From Acidobacteriota bacterium (lineage in GTDB: Bacteria; Acidobacteriota; Terriglobia; Terriglobales; Acidobacteriaceae), in assembly GCA_021793595.1 (NCBI GenBank), contig JAJYSL010000014.1, positions 1 through 40,064 on the forward strand: 40,064 bases of DNA, read 5' to 3'. The notes below the pieces were generated by a model. It made no database searches and was not told the origin of the DNA. It was given only the letters and a program-made list of their open reading frames with translations. The position numbers and the translations under genes are program-made. Positions 1 through 9,500 of the stretch are shown one piece after another. Numbering within the stretch: position 1 is the first letter of the stretch; every line of letters begins with the position of its first letter.

Positions 1-447
1 ACAGACGGTGCCCATCGGCTGCGCGCCGATAATCACGCCGCTGCTGCCCGCCCCGTCGTCGCAGACCGTATTCAACGGCGCATGCATGGGAGCATAATCG
101 TGCGTGCTTCCTGCCTTCGGCCCGGAGGTGAACTTACAGACCGTTCCCATGGGCTGCGCGGCGACAATCACCCCGCTGCTGCCCTCTCCATCAGAGCAGG
201 GCATATCCACGGGAGCCTGCATGGGCGCAGAGTCCTGCGTTGTGCCTGCCTTCGGTCCGGCAGTGAATTTGCAGACAGTCCCCATTTGCCGGCTGATTGC
301 AGTTTCCACCTTCGGCGCAGACGCGACGATAATCCCGCTGCTGCCCGCTCCATCCTGACAGGGTGCGTTCAGCGGCGCCTGCAAAGGAGCGTAATCCTGG
401 GTATCGCCTGTTCTCGGCCCGGCAGTGAATTTGCAGATTGTCCCCAT
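1..447 (-). repeat. Tandem coding repeat, 135-bp unit
   Basis: Units read on the minus strand at 447-286 (162 bp, with a nine-residue insertion at its end), 285-151 (135 bp), 150-16 (135 bp) and 15-1 (start of a fourth, cut by the edge). Units 2 and 3 have equal length and clearly similar protein sequence. The repeat is in phase with the reading frame, so copy number can change without a frameshift. Confidence 0.85.
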
Positions 448-582
448 CTTTTCGCTGGGGAGGGAGGATGACTCATGGGACGGGCGAGTGGTTGCAGCGA
501 AAACCGTCCCCAAAAGGGCGGCCGGAAGCAAAAGTGTCCACGCGAATTTACTTCCGCAGGTTAGGTGCCATGGGCGAACCAT
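1..582 (-). CDS. Secreted protein built of about 45-residue two-cysteine repeats (3' end outside window)
   Basis: This is a 194-codon open frame with no stop before the window edge. The start is ATG at 582, preceded by GGAG six bases upstream. Residues 1-30 form a signal peptide: a positively charged start, a hydrophobic run LLLPAALLG, and a VFA cleavage site near residue 29. A Ser-rich linker follows. The rest is tandem repeats at residues 46-99, 100-144, 145-189 and 190 onward. Each begins MGT(I/V)CKFT, continues with GPKAG and a DYAP-like segment, and has a second Cys just before a DGAGSSG(V/I)I segment. The paired cysteines suggest one disulfide per module in an exported protein. Third-position differences between units, with protein sequence conserved, argue for a translated gene. 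I cannot name the family. Ligand binding or an envelope role would be speculation. The frame is certain; the function is unknown. Confidence 0.85.
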   Translation of the reverse strand, partial: MVRPWHLTCGSKFAWTLLLPAALLGTVFAATTRPSHESSSLPSEKMGTICKFTAGPRTGDTQDYAPLQAPLNAPCQDGAGSSGIIVASAPKVETAISRQMGTVCKFTAGPKAGTTQDSAPMQAPVDMPCSDGEGSSGVIVAAQPMGTVCKFTSGPKAGSTHDYAPMHAPLNTVCDDGAGSSGVIIGAQPMGTVC

Positions 583-759
583 ATTTCGCTCCTTTTTGGC
601 CTTCAAGGTAGAGGACTATTCCAGGGTAAAAAAGGTTATCCGCATCTCCGGGATTTTGTATGTATGCGATCAACAGGGAAATTGAAGGAATGAGAAAACC
701 CTTCTACCACGAAGTGCATCTATGCACCTTTTGCACGGGTCGGAGGGTTACATCTGGCT

Positions 760-2013
760 CTAATGAATCGTCTTCATCTTGCGGGAGAGGAAGTCCATCA
801 GCAGATATTGGCCGAGATTTTCCGGCGTGGTGAAATAGGCCTTGCCCTTGCACATGGCCGAGACGCGCTGCACAAACTGCACCAGCCCGGGATCGGAGGC
901 CAGCATGAAGGTGTTGATCATGATGCCGGAGCGCTTGCAGCGGGCAACTTCTTCCAGAGTTTCGTGGACGACCAGCGGGTCGAGGCCGAAGGCGCTTTTA
1001 TAAATGCGTCCATCGGGCAGCGTCAGGGCCGAGGGCTTGCCGTCGGTGATCATGACAATCTGTTTCATATCTTTACGCTGGCGGGCGAGGATGCGCTGCG
1101 ACAGCCGCAGGCCTTCGCGGGTATTGGTGTAGTAGGGACCGACCTGGGCCCGCGCCAGTTGCGACAGCGGCAACTCCTCGGCGGAGTCGTGGAATAACAC
1201 CAGCGAAAGCGTGTCCCCCGGATATTGCGTGCGCACCAAATGGGACAGTGCCATGGCCACCCGCTTGGCGGGCGTGAATCGGTCTTCTCCGTACAAAATC
1301 ATGGAGTGGGAGCAGTCCAGCATGACCACCGTGGCGCAGGAGCTTTGATACTCCGATTGATGCACGTGCAGGTCGCTGTATTCCAGGTTCAGCGGCAGCG
1401 CGAGGCCTTCGCGGGCGAGGGCGGAGCTGAGGGTGGCGGTCGCATCGAGATTCAAGGTGTCGCCGAATTCATACCGGCGTGAACCGCCGCTGATTTCAAC
1501 TCCGGTGGACAGCTCGCGGGTGTCGTGGCGGCCGAAGGAGGACTTGCCGAGCGAGCCCAGCAGGTCGCGCAAAGTTTTGTAGCCGAGAAAATCCAGCCCC
1601 TTGTCCGTGACCTGGAATCGCACCTCGGGCGTGGCGGCCGTGGTTTCTCCACTGGCCGGGAATACGTGACCGGGTTGCGGTGCTGGCGGCTGGCCGCGGT
1701 CGAACTGGATATAGTTTTCCTGCTCCATCCGGTCGAGCAACTGCTCGATCAGCTTTTCGAGCTCGCCGTCCCCGGTGAGCGCATCAATCTGTTCCTGAAT
1801 CGCATCGTCAAATAGATCGCCGTATTCCAGGGCCTGCCGCATCGCCTCGCGCAGGTTGTCGAGCGTCTGGTCGCTGCGCAACTCCTGAAAACGGCTGAAG
1901 GGAGATTGGAAGCCGGAATCCAGGAGGAAATCCGACAGCGCCTCCAGGAGCGATTCCATCTCCAACTCATCGGCCAGTTTGCCGGTGTATTTGCTGTATC
2001 GAATGCGCTTCAT
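760..2013 (-). CDS. VWA domain protein, partner of the upstream AAA+ ATPase
   Basis: 417 residues. The C-terminal half is a von Willebrand factor A domain: the metal-ion-dependent adhesion site motif D-C-S-H-S is at residues 233-237 after a hydrophobic strand. A later strand ends in ITDGKPSA, as in the Mg-chelatase-D/CoxE type of VWA domain. The N-terminal 200 residues are charged and helical. The gene starts 30 bases after the stop of the AAA+ ATPase gene (2044-3579) on the same strand, so the two are probably co-transcribed. Paired AAA+/VWA proteins in other systems remodel or insert metal into target proteins; the target here is unknown. The start ATG at 2013 has only a weak ribosome-binding sequence, but no better start is seen. 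Confidence 0.88.
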   Translation of the reverse strand: MKRIRYSKYTGKLADELEMESLLEALSDFLLDSGFQSPFSRFQELRSDQTLDNLREAMRQALEYGDLFDDAIQEQIDALTGDGELEKLIEQLLDRMEQENYIQFDRGQPPAPQPGHVFPASGETTAATPEVRFQVTDKGLDFLGYKTLRDLLGSLGKSSFGRHDTRELSTGVEISGGSRRYEFGDTLNLDATATLSSALAREGLALPLNLEYSDLHVHQSEYQSSCATVVMLDCSHSMILYGEDRFTPAKRVAMALSHLVRTQYPGDTLSLVLFHDSAEELPLSQLARAQVGPYYTNTREGLRLSQRILARQRKDMKQIVMITDGKPSALTLPDGRIYKSAFGLDPLVVHETLEEVARCKRSGIMINTFMLASDPGLVQFVQRVSAMCKGKAYFTTPENLGQYLLMDFLSRKMKTIH

Positions 2014-2043
2014 CGTTTGCCTAAAAGAAACATTGTCAGCGTT

Positions 2044-3579
2044 TCAGTTGTAGACCTTGCGTCCGCGCTTTCCGGTCAGGTCGTCGGGATCGCGTTCTGC
2101 GCGGGATCGTTCTCCGCCACGTTCCATTCGCTCCCCGGGGTGGGCCGGACGCTCGGGAGCAATAAAGCCGCGTTCTTCATTGCGGCTGATGCGGCGGTGG
2201 GCCACCATGCCCTCCAGCAGAAATTCCGCTGCCGATACGATGCGTTCCGGCGCGTCGTTGGCGTGGATTCCGAGCGGCACCAGCGTTTCCAGCAATCCCT
2301 GGATTTGATTCAGCTCTGCCAGCATCTCCGCGGCCGGCTGGTCGTCCTGCATTTTGATGTTGCCGCCGAGATTAAACCATTGCTCAATCTGCTGCGTGTT
2401 GGTGCCGGCAAAATAATGATCGAAGACCTGGGCGATGGACTGGCGAACGATTTCTCGTACCACGATTTCCGGTCCGCGCATTTCGCCCTCGTACTCGAGC
2501 TCAATCTTTCCTGTGATGCCGGGGAGCGCGCTGTAAAGATCTCCGGCCCGCGGCACCGCCAGCGATTCGCCATGCAGTATGGCGCGGCGCTCAGCGTTTG
2601 AGACAACCAGTTCCATGGTGCTGATGGGCAGCCGCTGGCTGACGCCACTGCGGCGATCGACTTTCTTGTCTTCGCGCGCGGTGAAGGCGATTTGTTCGAC
2701 GATGGAGCGAATGTAGCCGGGAATTTCGGTCTTCATCAGGCCGCGCTCGGTCCAGGCTTCCTGGCCGGTGATGGCGATGCCTTCGACCAAGGTCAGCGGA
2801 TAGTGAGTGCGGATTTCGGAACCGATGCGATCTTTCAACGGGGTCACGATCTTGCCGCGCGCCGTGTAGTCTTCCGGATTGGCGCTGAAGATGAGCGCGA
2901 CATCGAGCGCCAGGCGGACGGGATGACCTTTAATCTGGACATCGCCTTCCTGCATGATGTTGAACAGCGCAACCTGGATCTTGCTTGCCAGGTCGGGCAG
3001 CTCATTCAGCGCAAAGATGCCGCGATTGGCGCGCGGCAGCAGACCGTAGTGGATGTTCATTTCGCTCGACAGCTGTTGTCCGCTGCGCGCCGCTTTGATG
3101 GGGTCGAGGTCGCCGATCAAGTCCGCGACAGTGACATCGGGCGTGGCCAGCTTCTCCACGTAGCGCTGGTGGCGCGGCAGCCATGCGATCGCCGTCGAGT
3201 CACCTTGTTCCGCGAGCCGATCCTTGCAGGTCCGGCATAATGGCGCATAGGGATGGTCGCGAATTTCGCAACCATCGATATACGGAATGGTCTCGTCGAG
3301 CAAGGTCGTAAGCGCGCGCAGGATGCGGCTCTTTGCCTGTCCGCGCAGCCCGAGGAGAATGAAATTATGACGCGACAGCACGGCATTCACGATCTGCGGA
3401 ATCACCGTGTCGTCATAACCGACGATGCCCGGGAACAGTGTGTCCTTGGCGCGCAGGCGCTCAATAAGGTGCTCGCGCATCTCGTCCTTCACGGTGCGCC
3501 GGGCCAGCCGCGCTTCAGAGAACTGAGTGCTGCGCCGCAACTCACCGAGCGTCGCCGGAAGTTGGGTTGAATTCGACAT
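2044..3579 (-). CDS. Mg-chelatase-like AAA+ ATPase
   Basis: 511 residues. The P-loop is at residues 77-84, reading GLRGQAKS, so the usual third Gly of GxxGxGKS is Ala. The Walker B region reads IFALNELPDL, with Asn-Glu where Asp-Glu is typical. The segments after it (NIMQEGDVQIKG, SANPEDY, TPLKDRIGSEI) match the sensor 1 and arginine-finger regions of the magnesium chelatase / sigma-54-interacting-like ATPase group. I recall a similar RGIFxxNELPDL sequence as typical of this subfamily, so the variant residues are probably not decay. The start ATG at 3579 follows a G-rich AGGGGGG sequence five bases away. It lies directly upstream of the VWA gene and most likely acts with it as a motor/adaptor pair. 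The substrate is unknown. Confidence 0.88.
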   Translation of the reverse strand: MSNSTQLPATLGELRRSTQFSEARLARRTVKDEMREHLIERLRAKDTLFPGIVGYDDTVIPQIVNAVLSRHNFILLGLRGQAKSRILRALTTLLDETIPYIDGCEIRDHPYAPLCRTCKDRLAEQGDSTAIAWLPRHQRYVEKLATPDVTVADLIGDLDPIKAARSGQQLSSEMNIHYGLLPRANRGIFALNELPDLASKIQVALFNIMQEGDVQIKGHPVRLALDVALIFSANPEDYTARGKIVTPLKDRIGSEIRTHYPLTLVEGIAITGQEAWTERGLMKTEIPGYIRSIVEQIAFTAREDKKVDRRSGVSQRLPISTMELVVSNAERRAILHGESLAVPRAGDLYSALPGITGKIELEYEGEMRGPEIVVREIVRQSIAQVFDHYFAGTNTQQIEQWFNLGGNIKMQDDQPAAEMLAELNQIQGLLETLVPLGIHANDAPERIVSAAEFLLEGMVAHRRISRNEERGFIAPERPAHPGERMERGGERSRAERDPDDLTGKRGRKVYN

Positions 3580-3758
3580 GCCTGCCCCCCTGGGTTTTAG
3601 ACGAGAGTTACTGGGGAATGATTCTTACTTGTTTCGATGCGTTTTCACACCATCACGAACCGCCGCGGATGCAAATGGATCCATATTCTTTCCGCAGGCA
3701 GCTCGGAAGTTGGTTGTGAGTGCAAGGCAATTCGGCCGATCCCAGTGACCCGAGCGGT

Positions 3759-4367
3759 TTACATGACGAAGCCATTGCGCGCGGCGGTTTTTGCGCCGAT
3801 GGAGCCACGTTGCAGCTTGGGCAGGATCCGGTGATAAAACTCCATCAGGCGCGCGGTGCGCTCGCTGTCGGAGTGAAGGTGCAGCAGTTCCTGCTTGAAC
3901 TCTAAATCCGCCGGGATGACGGAGGCCAGCAGGAAAGCGACCGGCTGGTTCAGATCCAATTGCGGAAATTCCGTGGCTGCATTTCCGGAGAGCTCCAGCA
4001 TTTCCATATGCAGCGCTGCGCATTGTTCGCGATCGCGCCGCGTGGAGGAAGGTTCCTGGTCGGAGAGAAAATCCACCTCGGCTTCGAGAAAACTTCGTCC
4101 CTCCACCAGGGATTCGATTTCAAAGCGTCGCTCTCCGCGACAGAGAATATCGAGCCGACCGTCCGAATAGCGATGCATCACGGTGACGATCTTGGCTGTG
4201 CATCCGACGATGGCCAGGCCCTCTCGGCGGGCGCGCACCATTCCGAATTCGCCCTGGCACTGGAGGCATTCCCCGACCATCTCTTTATATCGGTCCTCAA
4301 AGATGTGCAGCGGCAGGGCTGCCCCGGGAAACAACACCAGATCGAGCGGGAATATTGGAATCTTCAT
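3759..4367 (-). CDS. LON substrate-binding domain protein
   Basis: 202 residues. The N-terminus IPIFPLDLVLFPGAALPLHIFE is the classic opening of the N-terminal substrate-recognition domain of Lon proteases, and the length fits a stand-alone domain with a C-terminal helical part. There is no AAA+ module and no Ser-Lys protease domain. Stand-alone LON-domain proteins are widespread, but their role is poorly defined; binding of unfolded protein is a reasonable guess. The start ATG at 4367 has GGAG five bases upstream. The downstream spacer to the ATPase gene (3580-3758) shows no gene. The small TPR gene lies upstream on the same strand, 136 bases away. Confidence 0.87.
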   Translation of the reverse strand: MKIPIFPLDLVLFPGAALPLHIFEDRYKEMVGECLQCQGEFGMVRARREGLAIVGCTAKIVTVMHRYSDGRLDILCRGERRFEIESLVEGRSFLEAEVDFLSDQEPSSTRRDREQCAALHMEMLELSGNAATEFPQLDLNQPVAFLLASVIPADLEFKQELLHLHSDSERTARLMEFYHRILPKLQRGSIGAKTAARNGFVM

Positions 4368-4503
4368 TCTCTCTCCAGCTTGATTTTTGTTCCGACGCTC
4401 GAAGCTAACTCATACACTCGAAATCGCTCGATACGTCTTGCGCGAGACCCGCAATCAAAGCGGGTCCCCGGCCGAAGCCGCGATGCCATAGATGAGACAG
4501 CCT

Positions 4504-4833
4504 CTATGCGTCCGGATTCGCCAGTTCCTCCAGCATTCCTGCCATTTCTGCCAATGCATGCTGGTTGCCGGTACGGCGGGCGGACTCGATGCCGGCACGC
4601 AGACGCACTTCCGCCTGCTGGGCGTTGCCGCTGGCCATCAACGTTTGCGCAGCCATCTGGTAGCCGGCGGTATAGTCGGGATGCAGTTTCTGCAGCGTAT
4701 CAAACTGCTCCATCGCCAATGCAGTCTCGCCGCGCTGGGTATATTCGATCGCCAGCCCGTAGCGAGCAAACGCATTCTCTGGATCCTGCGCCAAAATCTC
4801 TGTAAATGCCTCTACTTTGTCGACGCTCATCAT
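4504..4833 (-). CDS. Small tetratricopeptide repeat protein
   Basis: 109 residues, almost entirely TPR helices. One unit spans roughly residues 8-40 (DPENAFARYGLAIEYTQRG, then a helix with alternating hydrophobics). A second follows from LHPDYTAGYQMAAQTLMASG, and a third, weaker helix pair lies near the C-terminus. There is no signal peptide or membrane segment, so it is a cytoplasmic protein-interaction scaffold. Two consecutive ATG codons (4833 and 4830) follow a GAGGG sequence; either could be used. The gene is divergent from the thioesterase gene and upstream of the LON-domain gene. Its partner is unknown. Confidence 0.8.
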   Translation of the reverse strand: MMSVDKVEAFTEILAQDPENAFARYGLAIEYTQRGETALAMEQFDTLQKLHPDYTAGYQMAAQTLMASGNAQQAEVRLRAGIESARRTGNQHALAEMAGMLEELANPDA

Positions 4834-5041
4834 CCCTCGAGAAAAAGAAACATAACTCCATCACAGCGGCAGCTATCTCTCTTCCACCTTACGGCGTCGT
4901 GGGGCACATCTCAAGACATCCAGCGACAGGGACTTTCGCAGCGTAAAATAAAAGTTCCCTTTGCGGTGGCGTCCTGCACAAAGCAGTCCTACGCAATCTA
5001 TACTCGGGGCCCACCCCACGGCGAAACCAGGAGCACGGCAC

Positions 5042-5578
5042 ATGAAAGAGTTCGTAATATCTTCGCTTCAGCCACGTTCAGTGTCCGAGTCTCAGTCGGA
5101 GATGACGGAACTGGTATTGCCGAATGATACCAATCCCTTGAATCACTTGCTGGGTGGGCGCCTGATGCATTTTATCGACTTGGTAGCAGCCATGGCGGCC
5201 TATCGACATGCGCGCGCGCATGTGGTTACCGCATCAATGGAGCACATCGATTTTATCGCGCCGGTGCATGTGGGCGACCTGGTGATTTTGAAGGCATCGG
5301 TGAATCGCGCGTTCAAAACTTCAATGGAAGTGGGAGTGAAGGCTTGGGTGGAAAATGCGATTGCAGGTTCACGCCACCATATTGCCTCCGCGTACCTGAC
5401 CTTTGTTGCGATCGATGCGAATGGGCGGCGAGTTGCAGTGCCGCCGTTGACCACGGAAAGAGCGGAGGAAGCGAGACGGTTTGACGATGCGGGACGTCGA
5501 CGCGAGCGGCGCGAGCAGGAAAAAGAGCGGAAGCGTCAGAACAGGGTTGCGATGGAGACAGCGGATACGTCTGCCTAG
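5042..5578 (+). CDS. Acyl-CoA thioesterase, hotdog fold
   Basis: 178 residues from the ATG at 5042, chosen because AGGAG lies eight bases upstream. An in-frame ATG at 4961 has no such site and would add residues unlike the family. The sequence N-x-x-NHLLGGRLMHFIDLVAAMAA carries the active-site region of the YciA/BFIT type of hotdog thioesterase (N-P-L-N-H-x-x-G-G). The strand VTASMEHIDFIAPVHVGDLV is the second typical block. The family hydrolyses acyl-CoA to free acid and CoA in the cytoplasm. The last 45 residues are a charged Arg/Glu helix beyond the fold, which is an unusual tail. The gene precedes mrp by 111 bases and may be transcribed with it. Confidence 0.9.
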   Translation: MKEFVISSLQPRSVSESQSEMTELVLPNDTNPLNHLLGGRLMHFIDLVAAMAAYRHARAHVVTASMEHIDFIAPVHVGDLVILKASVNRAFKTSMEVGVKAWVENAIAGSRHHIASAYLTFVAIDANGRRVAVPPLTTERAEEARRFDDAGRRRERREQEKERKRQNRVAMETADTSA

Positions 5579-5689
5579 GGCGTTTGCAAGGCGCAACGGT
5601 GCGCGCCGGCCATCATAGAGAAAGTTCGCGGCGACAATAGCCGCCTGCACTGGCACCGCAATACAAGTTGTGTAAGGGAGTCGAAAAAA

Positions 5690-6523
5690 ATGGGACACAT
5701 GGGACAAGCTTCTGAAGGACCGCAACCGCTGCCGGGAATTCGCCATATCGTAGCTGTCGGCTCGGGAAAGGGTGGCGTCGGCAAAACCACCGTGGCGGTC
5801 AACCTTGCAATTTCGTTGGCCAAGATGGGAAATCGCGTCGGCTTGTTGGACGCGGATGTGTATGGGCCAAACGTGCCAATGATGATGGGCAGCCGCGAGC
5901 AACCGAGGGTGCTGGAAGGCAATCGCATCGAGCCGCTGCAGGCCCATGGAGTGAAGCTGATCTCCGTCGGTTCGATCTCTCCGGGCGACAAGCCGATGGT
6001 GATGCGTGGGCCAATGCTGCACCAGATCATTCGCCAGTTTCTGCAGCAGGTGGAATGGGGCGAATTGGATTTTCTGATTGTCGATTTGCCGCCGGGCACA
6101 GGAGATGTGGTGATTTCGCTGGTACAGACGGTTCCGCTGACGGGAGCCGTGGTGGTATCCACTCCCTCCGACGTGGCGCTGCAGGATGGCCGCAAGGCGA
6201 TCGAGATGTTTCGACAGGTGAATGTTGATGTTCTCGGCATCGTGGAAAACATGAGTTCCTTCACCTGTCCGCATTGTCATCACGAAATCGATATTTTTTC
6301 CAAGGGCGGCGTGGAAAAAACTGCGCGAGAATACCAGGTTCCTTTTCTTGGGTCGGTGGCGCTCGATCCGGAGATTCGACATGGCGGCGATCGCGGGTTG
6401 CCGATTTCTTTGGCCGGAGATCTTTCAGAGCAGGCGGCGCCGTTTTACAAGATCGCGCGCCAGCTGGCCGAACGGGCGCAGGAGCATGCTTCGAAAGAGA
6501 CCAACATTCTGGAAATTCGCTAG
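5690..6523 (+). CDS. mrp: Mrp/ApbC-type Fe-S cluster carrier P-loop ATPase
   Basis: 277 residues. The deviant Walker A motif GKGGVGKTT occupies residues 26-34, followed by LLDADVYGPNVP, the hallmark of Mrp/Nbp35 proteins. A C-P-H-C pair at residues 193-196 is the cluster-binding CxxC. Many Mrp proteins have an N-terminal MIP18/DUF59 domain of about 90 residues; here only about 20 residues precede the P-loop, so this is the short form. The protein probably carries a [4Fe-4S] cluster across a dimer and delivers it to apoproteins. AAGGGAG lies about ten bases before the ATG. mfd begins 40 bases downstream, so read-through is likely. Confidence 0.93.
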   Translation: MGHMGQASEGPQPLPGIRHIVAVGSGKGGVGKTTVAVNLAISLAKMGNRVGLLDADVYGPNVPMMMGSREQPRVLEGNRIEPLQAHGVKLISVGSISPGDKPMVMRGPMLHQIIRQFLQQVEWGELDFLIVDLPPGTGDVVISLVQTVPLTGAVVVSTPSDVALQDGRKAIEMFRQVNVDVLGIVENMSSFTCPHCHHEIDIFSKGGVEKTAREYQVPFLGSVALDPEIRHGGDRGLPISLAGDLSEQAAPFYKIARQLAERAQEHASKETNILEIR

Positions 6524-6563
6524 CGGAAGTTGCAATAATCGAATCGCGTTTCAGGCGTAGCTC

Positions 6564-9500
6564 ATGATCCTTCCTTTTGTCCGAGAATTTTTCGCGGACC
6601 TCGATAAGTCTCCTGGCATTGATCGCGTGCGGTCCTCGCTGGTCAGCGGCGTAGGACGACGCCGTGTTTCCGGACTGACGGCGACCGCGCGCGCTCTTTA
6701 TCTGCCGCTGCTGGCCCGCATCTCCAAGGCGCCGGTCTTCGTGGTGGTCGCAGACAATCGCGCTGCAGAATCGTTGCAACTGACAGTGCAGGCGGCCTGT
6801 GACTTGACTGGCGAGCTGGATCGAAGCACTGTGATACGCTTGCCGGCGCATGACGTGTTGCCGTTTGAGAATCTGTCGCCACATCCGGATATTCAGGAAC
6901 AGCGAGCAGTAACGCTGTGGAAGATTGCGCAGGGCGCAGCGCGAATCATCATTCTGCCGGTTGAGTCTGCGTGTTATCGCGTCTTCGCGGCCGAGCACTA
7001 CGCCAATCTCGCCTGTACGCTGCGGCGCGGAGAAGAGGCTGATCCGGAAATCCTGGTCGCTCACCTGGCAAGCGTGGGGTATCAGCCTGTCGACATGGTG
7101 GAGATGCGCGGGCAATATGCGCTACGCGGCGGCATCCTGGATATTTACCCGCCGGAGATGGATGCACCGCTGCGCATCGAATTCCTCGGCGATGAAATTG
7201 AGTCGATGCGAAAATTCGACCCTGAAACCCAGCGTTCGTCCGCTCCAGTGGATGAGGCGATCCTGCTGCCGCTGACGGAGACGCCGATGACGAATGCATT
7301 GCTGTCGCGGGTCCACACTCGGCTGAGCGGGCGGCGGCTGCAAGGCGAGAACGAGGCGCTGCACGACGCCATTGAGGCGGAAGGGACCAATGTTTTTCCG
7401 GGATGGGAGTTTTTTGCTGTCGCGGCCTCGGGGCAGCACCAGACAGTGTTCGATCTGATTCCCAAGTGCCGCATTTTCGTGGAAGAGCCGGGCATGGTGC
7501 AAAACCAGCTGGAGCGCTGGTGGAACAAGGTGGAACAGCGCCATGAACGCAGCGGCATCGACACGTTGTTTCCTCCGGCAGATTTGTACCTGACCCCATG
7601 GGAGTGGCAGACGCGCGCGGCCGAAGCGCCGGGGCTCGACCTTGATCAATTGGGGACGGTCGACGTACTCGACCCCGACACTACCTCGCTTGGTGAGATT
7701 GAAATTCCAACGCGGCCTACGCTGCGACTTCATGGGGCAATTCCGGCGCTGGTAGAGCAGTTGCAGACTTTGGCTGCGCAGGAGATGCGAACGGTGCTGG
7801 CCGCGGCAAACCAGGGCGAAGTGGAGCGACTGGCCAGCATTCTGCAGGAGTATGGAATTTCTTATCGCATCGGCAGTCGCAGCGCGCACACCGGCAGCGA
7901 GACAATGTATGACGAAACCAGCTATCTGCGCGGCGATATGCGCGCTCCGGTCATTGTGCGGACGGAAATTTCCAACGGAGTGGTGCTGGAAGAAGCGCGG
8001 CTGGTGGTGTTTGGGGCGAACGATCTGTCCGATGAAGCGGATGTCACGGCGCGGCCAGTCGTACGGAAATCGAAATCGAACACGGCCGCATTTATCTCGG
8101 ACTTTCGCGACCTGACGATTGGCGATTATGTCGTACATGTCGATCACGGCATCGCTCGTTATCTGGGCTTGAAGGAAATTTCGCAGGATGGCATGCATGT
8201 TGAGTTCATGATTCTGGAATTTGCCGAGGCGGCGCGCTTGTATGTTCCTCTGACGCGTCTCGACTTGATCCAGAAATATCGTTCGACCGATACCGGGCCG
8301 GCTCCGGTGCTGCATCGCCTGGGTAGTGCGCAATGGACACGCACCAAAGCACGCGTAAAAAAAGCCATGGCGGACATGGCGGACGAACTGCTGAAGCTGT
8401 ATGCCGTCCGCAAGGCAGCGCAAGGGAATGCTTTCTCTGCCGACAATCAGTTTCAGCGCGAGTTTGAGGATGCATTCGACTTCAATGAGACTGACGATCA
8501 AATCACGTCGATCGCCGACATCAAGCGCGACATGGAATCGACAATGCCGATGGATCGTCTACTGGTCGGCGATGTCGGCTACGGAAAAACCGAAGTGGCG
8601 ATGCGCGCGGCCTTCAAAGCGGTGCAGGACAGCAAGCAAGTCGCCGTGCTGACGCCGACGACGGTACTTTGCTTTCAGCATTTCGAGACGTTTAAGCGGC
8701 GCTTTGCAGCCTTTCCGGTACACATTGAGATGATCTCCCGCTTCCGCTCGCCGAAAGAGCAAAAGGCGATTCTGGAGAAGGTGGAGCAGGGTAAGGTTGA
8801 CATTCTGATTGGCACGCATCGGCTTTTGTCGAAGGATCTGAAATTCCAGGACCTGGGACTGTTGATCGTCGATGAAGAACAGCGCTTTGGCGTTCGCCAT
8901 AAAGAGCGGCTGAAACAGATGCGGCGTGAGATCGATGTGCTAGCCATGTCTGCCACGCCGATTCCGCGCACGTTGCACATGTCCCTGGTCGGCTTGCGGG
9001 ATATGAGCGTGATTGAAACGCCGCCGAAGGATCGCATGGCGATCCAGACGGTGGTGGCGAAGTACGACGAGAAGCTGATTCGCTCTGCGATTGAAGTGGA
9101 ATTGGAGCGTGGAGGGCAAGTTTATTTTGTCCATAACCGCGTGGAGAATATTTATGAGATTGCCGCGCGCTTGCAGGAGTTGGTACCCCAAGCGCGTGTG
9201 GTTGTGGGCCACGGACAGATGGGAGAAGCAGAACTGGAGCGGGTGATGCTGGCCTTTATGCATCACGAATACGATGTGCTGGTGGCGACCACGATTATTG
9301 AAAATGGACTCGACATTCCGCTGGCAAATACGATCCTGATCAACCGCGCCGACCGTCATGGACTGTCAGAACTCTATCAATTGCGCGGCCGTGTGGGCCG
9401 CTCCAATCGCCGGGCTTATTCCTATTTGCTGATTCCTCCGGATCGTGAATTGACGGACATTGCACGGCGCAGGCTGGCGGCGCTGAAGGAATTTTCGGAT

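Noticed and set aside
713..726. GTGCATCTATGCAC palindrome with T run as a terminator
   Set aside because: The loop is too small for the full stem, the T run follows only in the plus direction, and no plus-strand gene ends there.
4926..4937. ACAGGGACTTTC also found at 35322-35333, both upstream of genes, as a possible dispersed repeat
   Set aside because: A shared 12-mer is expected many times by chance in 40 kb, and the flanks do not align.
6261..8501. Long minus-strand frames opposite mrp and mfd
   Set aside because: They are antisense shadows of strongly recognised genes, with low-complexity His/Arg-rich translations.
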